Assembly: GCF_001730295.1 (NCBI RefSeq)
Contig: NZ_MIKA01000002.1
Span: 51,161 to 115,160 of the forward strand
DNA length: 64,000 nucleotides
From: Enterococcus plantarum
GTDB lineage: Bacteria > Bacillota > Bacilli > Lactobacillales > Enterococcaceae
Direction: 5' to 3'
Of this stretch, positions 16,247 to 25,227 are shown piece after piece. The stretch's first letter is position 1, and the number at the start of each line of letters is the position of its first letter. The notes under the pieces were generated by a model. That model was not told where the DNA came from, searched no databases, and worked only from the letters and a program-made list of their open reading frames with translations. The position numbers were made by a program, and so were the translations under genes.

Positions 16247-16305
16247 AAAATTCCTCCTTCTTTGCTGAAAAATGATAATACGCTTTCATTGTTGTATCTA
16301 TTTAA

Positions 16306-16334
16306 ATAGTAATATATATCTTGTGTATTGTCAT
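16306..16334 (-). promoter_or_regulatory. Promoter of the surface nucleotidase gene
   Basis: On the minus strand ATGACA (16329-16334), a 17-bp spacer and TACTAT (16306-16311). The start lies about 50 bp before the GTG. Confidence 0.6.
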
Positions 16335-16468
16335 TAGAAAATACACCCATTTTTTTAAAAGGAAAGGACAAAATCCACATATTTTGCCAGCTTTTATTTT
16401 TTTCCTATGAAGATGAGCTGATTTTTATTAGAAAATCGTATTAATTTAGAGGAATGCCTCAAAATCAC

Positions 16469-16497
16469 TTGATTTATTTTGAAAAAGTGACTACTAT
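16469..16497 (+). promoter_or_regulatory. Promoter of prs
   Basis: TTGATT at 16469-16474, a 17-bp spacer and TACTAT at 16492-16497. Leader of about 37 nt before ATG 16541. Confidence 0.6.
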
Positions 16498-16540
16498 TTA
16501 TAAGGAGACTATTGTTCAGTAAAAGAAAGTGGAGGTCCTC

Positions 16541-17512
16541 ATGTCAAAACATTATTTTGATCCTAGATTGAAAATCTTTTCTCTTAATTCAAATCGTCCA
16601 TTAGCGGAAAAAATCGCTGCAGCTGTCGGTGTAGAATTAGGAAAATCTTCTGTCACTCAATTCAGTGATGGTGAAATTCAAGTAAATATTGAAGAAAGTA
16701 TTCGTGGTTCTCACGTTTATATCATCCAATCAACAAGCAGTCCAGTTAATGATAATTTGATGGAATTGTTGATCATGATCGATGCCTTAAAACGTGCTAG
16801 TGCAAAAACAATCAACGTTGTAATGCCTTATTATGGTTACGCACGTCAAGATCGTAAAGCGCGTGCTCGTGAACCGATCACAGCGAAACTTGTAGCAAAT
16901 ATGCTTGAAAAAGCAGGAGCAACTAGAATGTTGACATTAGATTTACATGCCGTTCAAATCCAAGGATTCTTCGATATTCCAGTAGATCATTTGATGGGTG
17001 CTCCGTTGATTGCAGATTACTTTATGGAACATGGCATTCAAGGCGATGACGTTGTTGTTGTGTCTCCTGACCATGGTGGTGTGACACGTGCTCGTAAACT
17101 TGCGGAATATTTGAAAGCACCGATTGCGATCATTGACAAACGCCGTCCGAAAGCGAATGTTGCTGAAGTAATGAATATTATTGGACAAGTAGAAGGAAAA
17201 ATATGTGTCTTGATCGATGACATGATCGATACAGCTGGGACAATTTCATTAGCTGCTAATGCGTTACAAGAAGCTGGTGCAAAAGAAGTGTATGCTTCAT
17301 GTACACACCCCGTTTTATCAGGACCTGCTTTACAGCGTATTCAAGATTCTGCAATCAAACGTTTAGTGGTAACAGATTCAATCTATCTATCTGATGATCG
17401 CAAAATTGATAAAATCGATGAGATTAGTGTGGGTGAATTGATTGGTGATGCGATCAAACGTATCCACGAAAACAAACCTGTTAGTCCATTGTTTGAAACG
17501 AAACGTCGTTAA
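16541..17512 (+). CDS. prs: Ribose-phosphate pyrophosphokinase
   Basis: 323 residues from ATG 16541 (GGAGG at 16531-16535). Forms PRPP from ribose-5-phosphate and ATP for purine, pyrimidine, His and Trp synthesis. Motifs: [50 protein letters not shown] (flexible loop region), [38 protein letters not shown] and the PRPP loop [14 protein letters not shown]. The family often has AGQ or APQ where AVQ occurs here. Monocistronic, with its own promoter and terminator. Confidence 0.94.
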   Translation: MSKHYFDPRLKIFSLNSNRPLAEKIAAAVGVELGKSSVTQFSDGEIQVNIEESIRGSHVYIIQSTSSPVNDNLMELLIMIDALKRASAKTINVVMPYYGYARQDRKARAREPITAKLVANMLEKAGATRMLTLDLHAVQIQGFFDIPVDHLMGAPLIADYFMEHGIQGDDVVVVSPDHGGVTRARKLAEYLKAPIAIIDKRRPKANVAEVMNIIGQVEGKICVLIDDMIDTAGTISLAANALQEAGAKEVYASCTHPVLSGPALQRIQDSAIKRLVVTDSIYLSDDRKIDKIDEISVGELIGDAIKRIHENKPVSPLFETKRR

Positions 17513-17530
17513 AATAGATAATGAAAAATA

Positions 17531-17573
17531 GAGACCTGAGCGAAACGAATTTAGTTTTGTTCGGGTCTCTTTA
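17531..17573. terminator. Terminator between prs and the MerR-family gene
   Basis: GAGACCTGA..GAAAC pairs with GTTT..TTCGGGTCTC, followed by TTTAAATT. It lies between two convergent genes and may act in both directions. Confidence 0.8.
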
Positions 17574-17575
17574 AA

Positions 17576-18379
17576 TTATATGCTAGCTTTTTTTATCGGA
17601 TAACAAATTTCCGTGATATATAATTCTTCCTGCTCCTCTGTCGCAGGACTAGAGTGATAAATGTTAAACACATTCCCAGAGAGAATATACTCGTTTAAAC
17701 GAAGCCAAGTTTTCATATCTTCATGTACTTTGGGCATGCGTTCATAGGTACCGCTAACGACGACAGAAGCAATTAAACCAGGAGCGAATAACGTTGCCTT
17801 AGAATAAGTGGATTTGAGTTTCTTTGGAATACCGATCATGACTTCGATATCTATACTATCCGATAGATCATTTTGGAAGACCGCAATCGAGTTGCCTAAG
17901 GTTGCTCGATCCTGTAGGTTGATTTTAGCGAATAATGTCTGCCAAAGCTGCTCCTCATGATAATAGGATTCGACTTTTTGGCGATAAGGAAGAACAAGGG
18001 TCTCTTTCATCATTCGTACTTCGATAGGGTAATTTATTATTTCGCTATTTGCTGCTGCACTTTTTTCTTCTAGTAAGCCTAAGTAGGTTAATTGTAGCTT
18101 TTTCTCTGCTAGTTCGGTTTCAAGTAATGTTCGCTGTCTTGCTAAATAATCGCTCATGTCGTCTTCATTTTCTAAAAGCGACTTGATTTCTTTTAGTGGA
18201 ATACCAATAGTTTTGAGTGAAAGAATTTGATTGGCTTGATTGATCTGTTCAGGAGTGTAATAACGGTAACCGTTCTCTTTTTGGATAGTCTTTGGTTTCA
18301 ATACATTTAATTTGTCATAATGCCGCAACATGCGTGGACTTATGTTTGTTAGTTCCGAAAATTCGCTGATTTTAAACAT
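17576..18379 (-). CDS. MerR-family transcriptional regulator with effector-binding domain
   Basis: 267 residues. The N-terminal MerR winged helix (FKISEFSELTNISPRMLRHYDKLNVLKPKTIQKENGYRYYTPEQINQANQI) is followed by a coiled-coil dimer helix (about residues 75-110, LARQRTLLETELAEKKLQLTYLGLLEE) and a GyrI-like/BmrR-type ligand domain (..MIGIPKKLKS.., ..YERMPKVHEDMKTWLRLNEYILSGNVFNIYHSSP). This is a multidrug-sensing MerR architecture. It is divergent from the ClbS/DfsB-like gene, whose promoter has the 19-bp spacer that MerR activators need. The inducer is unknown. Confidence 0.85.
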   Translation of the reverse strand: MFKISEFSELTNISPRMLRHYDKLNVLKPKTIQKENGYRYYTPEQINQANQILSLKTIGIPLKEIKSLLENEDDMSDYLARQRTLLETELAEKKLQLTYLGLLEEKSAAANSEIINYPIEVRMMKETLVLPYRQKVESYYHEEQLWQTLFAKINLQDRATLGNSIAVFQNDLSDSIDIEVMIGIPKKLKSTYSKATLFAPGLIASVVVSGTYERMPKVHEDMKTWLRLNEYILSGNVFNIYHSSPATEEQEELYITEICYPIKKASI

Positions 18380-18424
18380 TTTTAGGCTCCTTAGGTAGTG
18401 GAGAGTCGATTGTTATTAGTATAC

Positions 18425-18455
18425 TTGACTTTGACAGTATGACAAGGTTTAAACT
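18425..18455 (+). promoter_or_regulatory. MerR-type promoter with operator dyad in a 19-bp spacer
   Basis: TTGACT (18425-18430) and TAAACT (18450-18455) are separated by 19 bp, longer than normal. The spacer carries an imperfect dyad, CTTTGACA-gta-TGACAAGG (18429-18447). This is the classic MerR layout, in which the regulator twists DNA to activate. The site drives the ClbS/DfsB-like gene and lies in the divergent gap with the MerR gene. Confidence 0.72.
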
Positions 18456-18488
18456 AAGGTTAAATGATGAATGGAAAGGAGTAATACT

Positions 18489-19007
18489 ATGAGAACATAT
18501 AAAAATAAACAAGAATTGATCAATGAAATCAAGAAAAGGTACGAGAAGTACGAGGCGGAATTTGACCAAGTACCCGAAGACTTAAAAAATGAACGAATTG
18601 AACAAGTAGATAAAACACCTTCTGAAAACTTATCTTATCAGCTTGGTTGGGTGAATTTAATTCTTCAGTGGGAACGTGAGGAGCAGGCAGGGAAAATAGT
18701 TCAAACTCCTGCGCCAGGATATAAATGGAATCATTTAGGCGATTTATATCAGTCGTTTTATGAAAAGTATGGTGTATATAGTATTGCTGAACAACGAGAG
18801 AGGTTAAACAATTCAGTGACGGAGTTATGCCAATGGCTTCAAACGCTCTCTGATGAGGAACTCTTTGAATCAGGACAAAGAAATTGGGCGACAACTAAAG
18901 CGATGTGGCCTGTCTATAAATGGGTTCATATCAATACAGTGGCTCCCTTTACAAATTTTCGCACAAAGATACGCAAATGGAAGAAATTAGCTAAGCTAAA
19001 CGAGTAA
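18489..19007 (+). CDS. ClbS/DfsB family four-helix-bundle protein (DUF1706)
   Basis: 172 residues from ATG 18489 after AAAGGAG. Typical features: [37 protein letters not shown], the [21 protein letters not shown] segment, [20 protein letters not shown] and the C-terminal [29 protein letters not shown]. The family includes ClbS, a cyclopropane hydrolase giving self-resistance to colibactin, and DinB-fold detoxifiers; the enzyme reaction here is unknown. MerR control suggests a small-molecule stress response. Confidence 0.8.
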   Translation: MRTYKNKQELINEIKKRYEKYEAEFDQVPEDLKNERIEQVDKTPSENLSYQLGWVNLILQWEREEQAGKIVQTPAPGYKWNHLGDLYQSFYEKYGVYSIAEQRERLNNSVTELCQWLQTLSDEELFESGQRNWATTKAMWPVYKWVHINTVAPFTNFRTKIRKWKKLAKLNE

Positions 19008-19054
19008 AATTGACTAGGATAGAAGTGGAGGACACTTTTATCCTAGTCAATTTT
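19006..19054. terminator. Bidirectional terminator
   Basis: AAAATTGACTAGGATA pairs perfectly with TATCCTAGTCAATTTT across 17 nt. It separates the convergent ClbS/DfsB-like and VanW genes and overlaps the first gene's stop. Confidence 0.87.
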
Positions 19055-19071
19055 ATAAATAGTTCATGTAT

Positions 19072-19899
19072 TTAATAAGTTTCTCTAATGTCTAAATGAG
19101 TTGTGTCATATAACACACGGGCATGATTTTCTTTGATTAATGTCTTTTCTAATAAATTACCTGTTCTTTTATCGATGCATTTTCTAAAAATTTGTCCATT
19201 ACGGAATACTTGTCCGTTTTCTCTTGAGAAGTATTCATTTTCTGCACGAATATGATAGCTGTTTTTTTGTTCATTATCTGAACGAAGTTCGCCATTAAGA
19301 TGTGTTTCACTTACAGAGATGATCAATTGATAGGTATTTTGTGTATTATTTTTAAAACGATAATCCAAATAATTATAAACAATCGATGTTCCCGTGCCAA
19401 AAGGGATTTTACGTCCATAGTCTGGGAAAAGATCTAAGCCGTCATGATGGTGATGCTCAGTGATTTCCAACGGCGAATGAAGAATGATCCAATGAATCAA
19501 GTTCGTAAATTGGCAGAGACCGCCACCAATTCCAGGACGAACAGCATCGTTAAAAATCGTTACCCCATTTTTATACCCTTTACTTACGGAACATTTACCA
19601 ACTAAATGCCAAAAAGAAAAAGATTCATTAGGTTTTATCAAAATGTTTGATACTTTAGGTGCAGCTAACCGTAGATTAGTAGCTTTATTTTCTTGTAAGG
19701 TGAGATCTGTATTACCTAATTTTCTGTGTATTAAAGAAGCATGCTTGTAAACGGATACAGGTAAAAGCGTATCTGATTTAGTTTGGGCAAGCTTTTCTGG
19801 CTGAATAAAATCTTGTACGTTTCTCTGCAAAATATTTTTTTTAACTGATATTTCGTAAGTTAGTGGTGATAGTTCGCTAAACAATTTTCTTTTCATCAT
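19072..19899 (-). CDS. VanW family protein
   Basis: 275 residues. The VanW core is clear: NESFSFWHLVGKCSVSKGYKNGV, the GGGLCQFTNLIHWIILHSPLEITEHHHHDG segment, PDYGRKIPFGTGTSIVYNYLDYRFKNNT, and a C-terminal RENGQVFRNGQIFRKCID. VanW occurs as an accessory protein in vanB-type glycopeptide resistance clusters, but here it is alone with no vanHAX genes, so it should not be read as resistance. Function unknown. The start (ATGATG, 19899) has only a weak GGGG upstream, and no signal peptide is evident. Confidence 0.85.
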   Translation of the reverse strand: MMKRKLFSELSPLTYEISVKKNILQRNVQDFIQPEKLAQTKSDTLLPVSVYKHASLIHRKLGNTDLTLQENKATNLRLAAPKVSNILIKPNESFSFWHLVGKCSVSKGYKNGVTIFNDAVRPGIGGGLCQFTNLIHWIILHSPLEITEHHHHDGLDLFPDYGRKIPFGTGTSIVYNYLDYRFKNNTQNTYQLIISVSETHLNGELRSDNEQKNSYHIRAENEYFSRENGQVFRNGQIFRKCIDKRTGNLLEKTLIKENHARVLYDTTHLDIRETY

Positions 19900-20005
19900 T
19901 TATAACCCCAATCCATTTTGTAATCTCATTGTAACACAAAAGACTTTTTTTAGAAATGGAAATGTAATAATTAAAAATTTTTAAAGAGTAGTGTTTTGTT
20001 AATGA

Positions 20006-20042
20006 AAAAAGAGCCAACCAGTATGAATGGTCAACTCTTTTT
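20006..20042 (-). terminator. Terminator of the GH65-pgmB operon
   Basis: On the minus strand AAAAGAG..TGACCA pairs with TGGTTGGCTC..TTTT and leads into a T-run, 10 bp past the pgmB stop. Confidence 0.8.
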
Positions 20043-20051
20043 CTCAATCCT

Positions 20052-20702
20052 TTAAACGGTTAATAACTTTTCAACAGATAATTCAGTCATAGAAGCTACT
20101 TGCAAATCAGCTCCAGCTAAGTTTTCTGTCTCAGAAATTCCGACAGCATACATTCCTGCAGCTTTAATTCCTTCAATTCCTGCTTGAGCATCTTCGAAGC
20201 CTATTGCATCTTTCGACTCGATCTTGATACTTTCAGCTGCTTTTACAAAGATTTCTGGGTCAGGTTTTCCTTTTTTCAGCGTTTCTGGGTCAACGATATG
20301 CCCAAAGAAATCAAGAACCCCCAATTTTTCTAAAATCATCGGTGCATTTTTTGAAGCCGAAGCGATTGCGCAAGGAATGTTACGCTCTTTTGCTTGGACT
20401 AAAAAGTTGTGGACCCCAGGTAATAAGTCTTTTTCAGAAAGATCCGCTAATAGTTTAACATATTCCTCATTTTTCTTTTGGGCCAAAGCTTCCTTTTCTT
20501 CGGTAGTAAAATCATTTTCCTTGTGGCCATAAGCTAAGATTTTCTCTAATGAATCCATGCGGTTGATACCTTTTAATGTCTCATTGAAGGTTTCATTAAT
20601 CGTTATTCCTAACTCTGCAGCTAAATTTTTCCAAGCAATATAATGGAATTTAGCTGTATCGGTAATCACGCCATCTAAATCAAAAACAAAGCCTTTTTTC
20701 AT
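20052..20702 (-). CDS. pgmB: Beta-phosphoglucomutase
   Basis: 216 residues of the HAD superfamily subclass I. FDLDGVITDTAKFHYIAWKNLAAELGI holds the nucleophile and acid/base aspartates (DLD) and the cap start; then NRMDSLEKIL, PGVHNFLVQAKERNIPCAIASASKNAP and GKPDPEIFVKAAE..GFEDAQAGIEGIKAAGMYAVGI. It converts beta-glucose-1-phosphate, released by the adjacent GH65 phosphorylase, to glucose-6-phosphate. It is 21 bp downstream of that gene in the same operon, which supports the substrate. Confidence 0.93.
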   Translation of the reverse strand: MKKGFVFDLDGVITDTAKFHYIAWKNLAAELGITINETFNETLKGINRMDSLEKILAYGHKENDFTTEEKEALAQKKNEEYVKLLADLSEKDLLPGVHNFLVQAKERNIPCAIASASKNAPMILEKLGVLDFFGHIVDPETLKKGKPDPEIFVKAAESIKIESKDAIGFEDAQAGIEGIKAAGMYAVGISETENLAGADLQVASMTELSVEKLLTV

Positions 20703-20723
20703 GTGTATTCTCCTATCTGATAA

Positions 20724-23432
20724 TTAGTAGTTAATCATTGTGACTTTATCGGCCCTCAATTGATGTGGTTGATTTTGTACAATTACCGTTGTATCTTGTG
20801 ATGGACAAACGTGGACAGTATTGTTTGTAATAAACAGATTATAATGAATTCCTTTGTGATCAATATTAAAGGCCATCTCAGTCCAATTTTTCGGTAGATT
20901 TGGTTGAATCATCAGGCGGTTCTTTTTGATATCGATTCCAGCATAAGTCGTCAAAGTAACATAAATTGTTGCAGCCATCACGCCTGTATGGATGCCTTCA
21001 GCGGTCGTTCCACCTTGAATATCTTGATAATCTGAGTACAGGGCTTCTTGATACAGTTTCCAAGATAAATCGTGAAAGGCGACTTGTTCTGCTAATTGTG
21101 CATGAACGATTCGTGATAAAGTTGAACCATGTGATGTGCGATTTAAATAGTACAACAGATTTTTCTCAAGATAATCTGCAGGTAAGTCGTAGTCAAGTTC
21201 CTCTAAAATTTCGTCGATTTTTTCTTTATTTAAATTGTAGAATAACATTAAAGTATCTGCTTGTTTTGACACTTTATAGTCATCAGGTGACTGACCTTCT
21301 GCTTTTAAAATACGATCCATTCGATAAATATTACCGTATTTCTCTTTTGCTTTTTCCCAATCGATTTCTTTTAAATCAAAATAGCCTTCATATTGGGCGA
21401 TAATCCCATCTTCATTGACTTCAATGGATAGACGTTTACGAATAGCTTCCATTTCTTTCAGATTTTCTGATGTTACGCCAGTTTTATTGAATAATTCTGC
21501 TTGTTCTTGCGTATCTAATAGTGAAAGGATCGTTTCTAACTCTTCAAATAGCCAAACCACCATCAAATTGGTGTAAGCGTTATTTTTTAAACCGCTCTCG
21601 GGACTATCGGGATATGCTTCATGAAATTCATCAGGTCCCATGACTTTATCGATATAATATCGATTAGTCGTGTCATCAAACGTCGTGGCACTACGCCAAA
21701 AATTGGCGATCTCTACTAACATTTCTGCCCCATATTCTTTGATGAATCGATCGTCTCTTGAATTGTTCCAGTACATCCAGACATTGTACGCAATCGCTAA
21801 TGAGACATGACGCTGAAGAATACTATGGTCTTCACCCCATTCGCCGTTCAATGGATTCAAGTGCAGTTTTTGTGTATCTTCGCTACCATCAAGACCCGAT
21901 TGCCAAGGATACATCGCACCAGCGTAGTTGCTTTCGCAAGCATTTTCCTTCGCTTTTCCTAAGCGATTGTAGCGATACATCAACAGTTGTTTCGCTGTTT
22001 CAGGGAAATGCAGAATGTAAAATGGCAAGATAAAAATCTCGTCCCAGAAAATATGACCGCGATAGGCTTCACCATGTAAGCCACGGGCAGTTACAGAAAC
22101 GTCTAAATCATTATTATTAAATGGAGAAGCAGATACTAATAAATGATACGTATGAATTCTCAATAATTTTTGAGACATTAGGTCGCCAGTGATTTGAACA
22201 TCTGATTTGTTCCATAATGTTTCCCATGCTTGTTTGCTCTCATTGAATTCAGAGTCAAAAGAAGCTGCTGGAAGTAAGGTAGTTTGCCAATTTTCTTCTG
22301 CTATAGAAACTTTGACTTGGACTTGTTTTTCGAAAGTATATGTTTTATGTTGCTCAGCATAGAAGGTGATTTCTTGTTCAATACGTTCTTCGCCGATAGA
22401 ATTTTTGATTGCATCAACATCAAAAAAATCACCCGTGATGGTTGCCATTTGTTGGACATTTATTTTCGATTGATTCGTTTGAACTTCAATCATTGAGGTG
22501 TTTTTTTCTGCCAGTAATTGTGTTATATGGAAATGCTTAGCGGTTAGATTACGATAGCGCTCAACATTAAAATTGTAGACAGAACCATCAGTTGTAGTTT
22601 TGACTGTAATGTTTTTAGAAAAGTTTAGTGGTTTGATTGAATATTTAATGCTGTAATTATTCTTTTTAGCCATGTTGACTATTTTTTGGGCTGTTATTTT
22701 TACTTGATGTTGGTGGGAATCTTCAAGAATCATATGAGAAGAGAATAAACCCGTTTTTAAGTCTAAATTTCGGTGCAAATAATGAAGCGAGGCTTTTTCA
22801 AGAGTTAGCCATTCATCGGCTCCGTCTACTTTTATGCGAATAAATTGATTGTTGGGTGTATTGACGAAGTCTTCATTTTCAACGATTTGCCCCGCAACTT
22901 CTGATTTTTCCTCGTTATAAAGTCCTGCAATATAAGTCGCAGGATAATGTTCTTTTGAAAGGGTCATTTCAGGAATTGTGCCACGTAAGCCCATAAACCC
23001 ATTACCAATCGTCAATAATGACTCAACTGAATACTCTTCTTTACCAGGGGTATAGCCGAAGTAATCTAAATTCCAAGTTAAGTATTCTGATTTTTCTTTG
23101 AATGCTGCAGCTAAATCTTTGGCTGTGTCTAGTTCAGAAACGGTAAGAATCGGTAAATTCAGTAATTCTGAAAAATGTTTAATAATATTTTCTATCCCTA
23201 CATTCAAAGCTGTTATTTGTGTGTGTTGGCTATAAAATTCAGGCGCTACGTCATTGAAAACAGCACCTGTAACGCTCGGAAATTGTTCTTTGATCTGTGT
23301 CGCTAATATTTCCGCTGTTTTAGGGAACTCAAAATCACTAAAAGGAATTGTATACTCTGAGAGTAGATTGTCTTGTTTTTTTTCTTGGATATGTAAGCTA
23401 TTTTGCGTAAGTGTAAGGAAAAGAAAGTTCAT
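20724..23432 (-). CDS. Glycoside hydrolase family 65 disaccharide phosphorylase
   Basis: 902 residues, about 120 more than a typical GH65 phosphorylase. The GH65 homology starts around residue 120 (WNLDYFGYTPGKEEYSVESLLTIGNGFMGLRGTIPEM); the catalytic acid lies in VMGPDEFHE near residue 597, phosphate-binding residues lie in TSHGSTLSRIVHA and QGGTTAEGIHTGVMAATI, and the C-terminal beta-sandwich ends the protein. The N-terminal about 120 residues are unassigned, yet the ATG at 23432 has AGGAG nine bases upstream, so the extension is real. It phosphorolyses an alpha-glucobiose (maltose, trehalose, kojibiose or nigerose) to beta-glucose-1-phosphate for pgmB. Substrate is not decidable here. Confidence 0.88.
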   Translation of the reverse strand: MNFLFLTLTQNSLHIQEKKQDNLLSEYTIPFSDFEFPKTAEILATQIKEQFPSVTGAVFNDVAPEFYSQHTQITALNVGIENIIKHFSELLNLPILTVSELDTAKDLAAAFKEKSEYLTWNLDYFGYTPGKEEYSVESLLTIGNGFMGLRGTIPEMTLSKEHYPATYIAGLYNEEKSEVAGQIVENEDFVNTPNNQFIRIKVDGADEWLTLEKASLHYLHRNLDLKTGLFSSHMILEDSHQHQVKITAQKIVNMAKKNNYSIKYSIKPLNFSKNITVKTTTDGSVYNFNVERYRNLTAKHFHITQLLAEKNTSMIEVQTNQSKINVQQMATITGDFFDVDAIKNSIGEERIEQEITFYAEQHKTYTFEKQVQVKVSIAEENWQTTLLPAASFDSEFNESKQAWETLWNKSDVQITGDLMSQKLLRIHTYHLLVSASPFNNNDLDVSVTARGLHGEAYRGHIFWDEIFILPFYILHFPETAKQLLMYRYNRLGKAKENACESNYAGAMYPWQSGLDGSEDTQKLHLNPLNGEWGEDHSILQRHVSLAIAYNVWMYWNNSRDDRFIKEYGAEMLVEIANFWRSATTFDDTTNRYYIDKVMGPDEFHEAYPDSPESGLKNNAYTNLMVVWLFEELETILSLLDTQEQAELFNKTGVTSENLKEMEAIRKRLSIEVNEDGIIAQYEGYFDLKEIDWEKAKEKYGNIYRMDRILKAEGQSPDDYKVSKQADTLMLFYNLNKEKIDEILEELDYDLPADYLEKNLLYYLNRTSHGSTLSRIVHAQLAEQVAFHDLSWKLYQEALYSDYQDIQGGTTAEGIHTGVMAATIYVTLTTYAGIDIKKNRLMIQPNLPKNWTEMAFNIDHKGIHYNLFITNNTVHVCPSQDTTVIVQNQPHQLRADKVTMINY

Positions 23433-23463
23433 TATGAAGGACTCCTAACTAAGATTTATTTAA

Positions 23464-23479
23464 ACTTGTATAGACATGT
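23464..23479. promoter_or_regulatory. Downstream GntR-type operator of the GH65 operon
   Basis: An imperfect palindrome ACTTGTATAGACATGT, related to the TTGTATATACAA-type operators of TreR-like GntR repressors. It lies between the transcription start and the GH65 start codon, pairing with the operator at 23512-23525. Confidence 0.55.
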
Positions 23480-23482
23480 TGT

Positions 23483-23497
23483 TGTTTTCGTTTTCAT
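23483..23497 (-). promoter_or_regulatory. cre site (CcpA) overlapping the GH65 -10 region
   Basis: On the minus strand ATGAAAACGAAAACA satisfies the WTGNAANCGNWNNCW consensus at every position. It overlaps the last bases of the -10 box, fitting catabolite repression of a disaccharide operon. CcpA binding is inferred from the consensus. Confidence 0.65.
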
Positions 23498-23525
23498 TAT
23501 AGTATGAATCTCTTGTAAATACAAG
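23496..23525 (-). promoter_or_regulatory. GH65-pgmB promoter with GntR operator on the -35
   Basis: Minus-strand -35 TTGTAT (23519-23524), a 17-bp spacer and TATAAT (23496-23501). The -35 lies inside the perfect palindrome CTTGTA-AA-TACAAG (23512-23525). Binding of the neighbouring GntR regulator would occlude the -35, so the operon is predicted to be induced by a sugar phosphate and also catabolite repressed. Confidence 0.72.
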
Positions 23526-23640
23526 TCGGATAATCTAAAAGAATTGTTTCAAGTCGAAAGCTTACTTGCTGAGAATGCTATTTTTTTAAGGAAGAATGTG
23601 CTATCATTTTCTGTGAGTATCCTAGGTTGGAGGGGTGGAC

Positions 23641-24354
23641 ATGAATAAATTTCATGATATATTTTTAGAGCTTGAAAAAGGGATTTTAGAGGGAGATTAT
23701 CAGCCTGGAACATTATTACCAAGTGAAAATCAATTAGTTGAACAATATTCCGTTTCAAGAGAAACGATTCGTAAAGCATTGAATTTGTTGATCAATGCTG
23801 GGTATATCCAAAAACAGCAAGGTAAAGGATCAATTGTTTTAAATGTAAGAAAATTCGATCTACCGATTTCTGGTGTTATCAGTTATAAAGAGCTACAGAG
23901 TGCGCAACAAATACATAGTGTTACTAGAGTTGTGGAACTCAAAGAAGAGAGTGTCACTGAATCTTTGGCTCGTTTGACGGGTTGGGAGAAAGAAGCTGCA
24001 GTTTGGCGATTGGTTAGACAAAGGGAAATCGACGGAGAAGTAGTGATTATCGATATCGATTATTTACTAAAAGAAATCGTCAACGAGTTGCCAGAAGTTC
24101 GAGCCGCAGATTCTATCTATGATTATTTAGAGAACGATTTAGGACTAGTTATTAGCTATGCACAAAAAGAAATCACAGTGGAATCTGTAACAGAAGAGGA
24201 TCACAAATTAATGGATATTAAAGAAGATACACATGTGGTCGTTGTTCGAAGTGTAGTCAGTTTAGAAGATACACGTTGTTTTGAATACACAGAATCTAGA
24301 CATAGATTGGATAAATTCAAATTCGTTGATTTTGCTAGAAGAAGAAAAGCGTAA
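23641..24354 (+). CDS. GntR-family repressor, TreR-like (HutC/UTRA type)
   Basis: 237 residues from ATG 23641, preceded by GGAGGGG. Winged helix: FLELEKGILEGDYQPGTLLPSENQLVEQYSVSRETIRKALNLLINAGYIQKQQGKGSIVL; UTRA ligand domain after residue 80 (LPISGVISYKELQ.., RLTGWEKEAAVWRLVRQREIDGEVVIIDIDYLL, ..YDYLENDLGLVISYAQKEITVE). The sequence pattern is that of trehalose-operon repressors sensing a disaccharide phosphate. It is divergent from the GH65 operon, and operators with the expected motif flank that promoter. No PTS gene is adjacent, so the sugar uptake route is elsewhere. Confidence 0.85.
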   Translation: MNKFHDIFLELEKGILEGDYQPGTLLPSENQLVEQYSVSRETIRKALNLLINAGYIQKQQGKGSIVLNVRKFDLPISGVISYKELQSAQQIHSVTRVVELKEESVTESLARLTGWEKEAAVWRLVRQREIDGEVVIIDIDYLLKEIVNELPEVRAADSIYDYLENDLGLVISYAQKEITVESVTEEDHKLMDIKEDTHVVVVRSVVSLEDTRCFEYTESRHRLDKFKFVDFARRRKA

Positions 24355-24389
24355 AGAAATAATAATTCTTAATTGGGGGAGGAAAAATA

Positions 24390-25175
24390 GTGTATATAGG
24401 GATCGTTTATTTTGTTGTCATTATTTTAGCGAATACAGTTGGTGCGATTTCAGGAATGGGCGGCGGCGTTATTATTAAGCCTGTGCTGGATACACTGCAC
24501 TTTCATCCACTAGCAGCAATTTCATTTTATTCAAGTGTAGCAGTTTTCACTATGTCAATCGTCTCTACACTTAGACAAATGAAAAATGGATTGAAATTGG
24601 AAATCCCCATTGCAGCATTAGTGTCTTTGGGTTCTGTAATAGGTGGTATTTCTGGGAATTCGGTATTTGAATCCTTGTTGCGAATATTTACGGATGAAAA
24701 ATATGTTCAATTGATTCAAATTATTTTGACAATCATAACGCTTCTTTTTGCTTATTTTTATACGAAAATGGGCAATGCGCGTTCATTAGAGTTGTCTCAT
24801 CCTATTTGGTATGTGGTTGTCGGTTTATTCTTAGGATTTATTTCTACTTTGCTTGGGATTGGTGGCGGGCCGATCAATGTGGCGATATTGATGGTATGTT
24901 TTGGAATTCCAATCAAAGAAGCAACGGTTTATTCGGTTATTACAATATTCTTTTCCCAGGCCGCAAAATTAGTTACGATTGCACAAACAACTGGTTTTGG
25001 TCGGTTTGATCTTTCTATATTATTATACGTGATTCCAGCTGCTGTTTTAGGCGGTTTTATAGGAGCATTAATCAGTGGAAAAATTAGTTCTGAACGAGTG
25101 ACACAAGTGTTTCAATTTGTTATTCTTTTAGTATTAATATTAAATTTATGGAATGGTATACAATTATTCATTTGA
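24390..25175 (+). CDS. TauE/SafE-family membrane transporter
   Basis: 261 residues starting at GTG 24390 after GGGGGAGG. A multi-pass protein with two family signatures: NTVGAISGMGGGVIIKPVLDTL in the N-terminal half and GFISTLLGIGGGPINVAILMVCFGIPIKEATVYSVITIFFSQAAKL in the second half, an internal repeat typical of this family, with about eight membrane helices. Family members export sulfite, sulfoacetate or other organic anions; no substrate is indicated here. It follows the GntR regulator by 35 bp, possibly co-transcribed. Confidence 0.85.
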   Translation: MYIGIVYFVVIILANTVGAISGMGGGVIIKPVLDTLHFHPLAAISFYSSVAVFTMSIVSTLRQMKNGLKLEIPIAALVSLGSVIGGISGNSVFESLLRIFTDEKYVQLIQIILTIITLLFAYFYTKMGNARSLELSHPIWYVVVGLFLGFISTLLGIGGGPINVAILMVCFGIPIKEATVYSVITIFFSQAAKLVTIAQTTGFGRFDLSILLYVIPAAVLGGFIGALISGKISSERVTQVFQFVILLVLILNLWNGIQLFI

Positions 25176-25227
25176 TCGTTAAGCGGATCATTTTTATACT
25201 ATCCAATGTACTGAGGAGGCCACATTA

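Noticed and set aside
19072..19899. VanW as evidence of vancomycin resistance
   Set aside because: Only the accessory VanW family protein is present; vanH, vanA/B ligase and vanX genes are absent from the window, and VanW alone does not give resistance.
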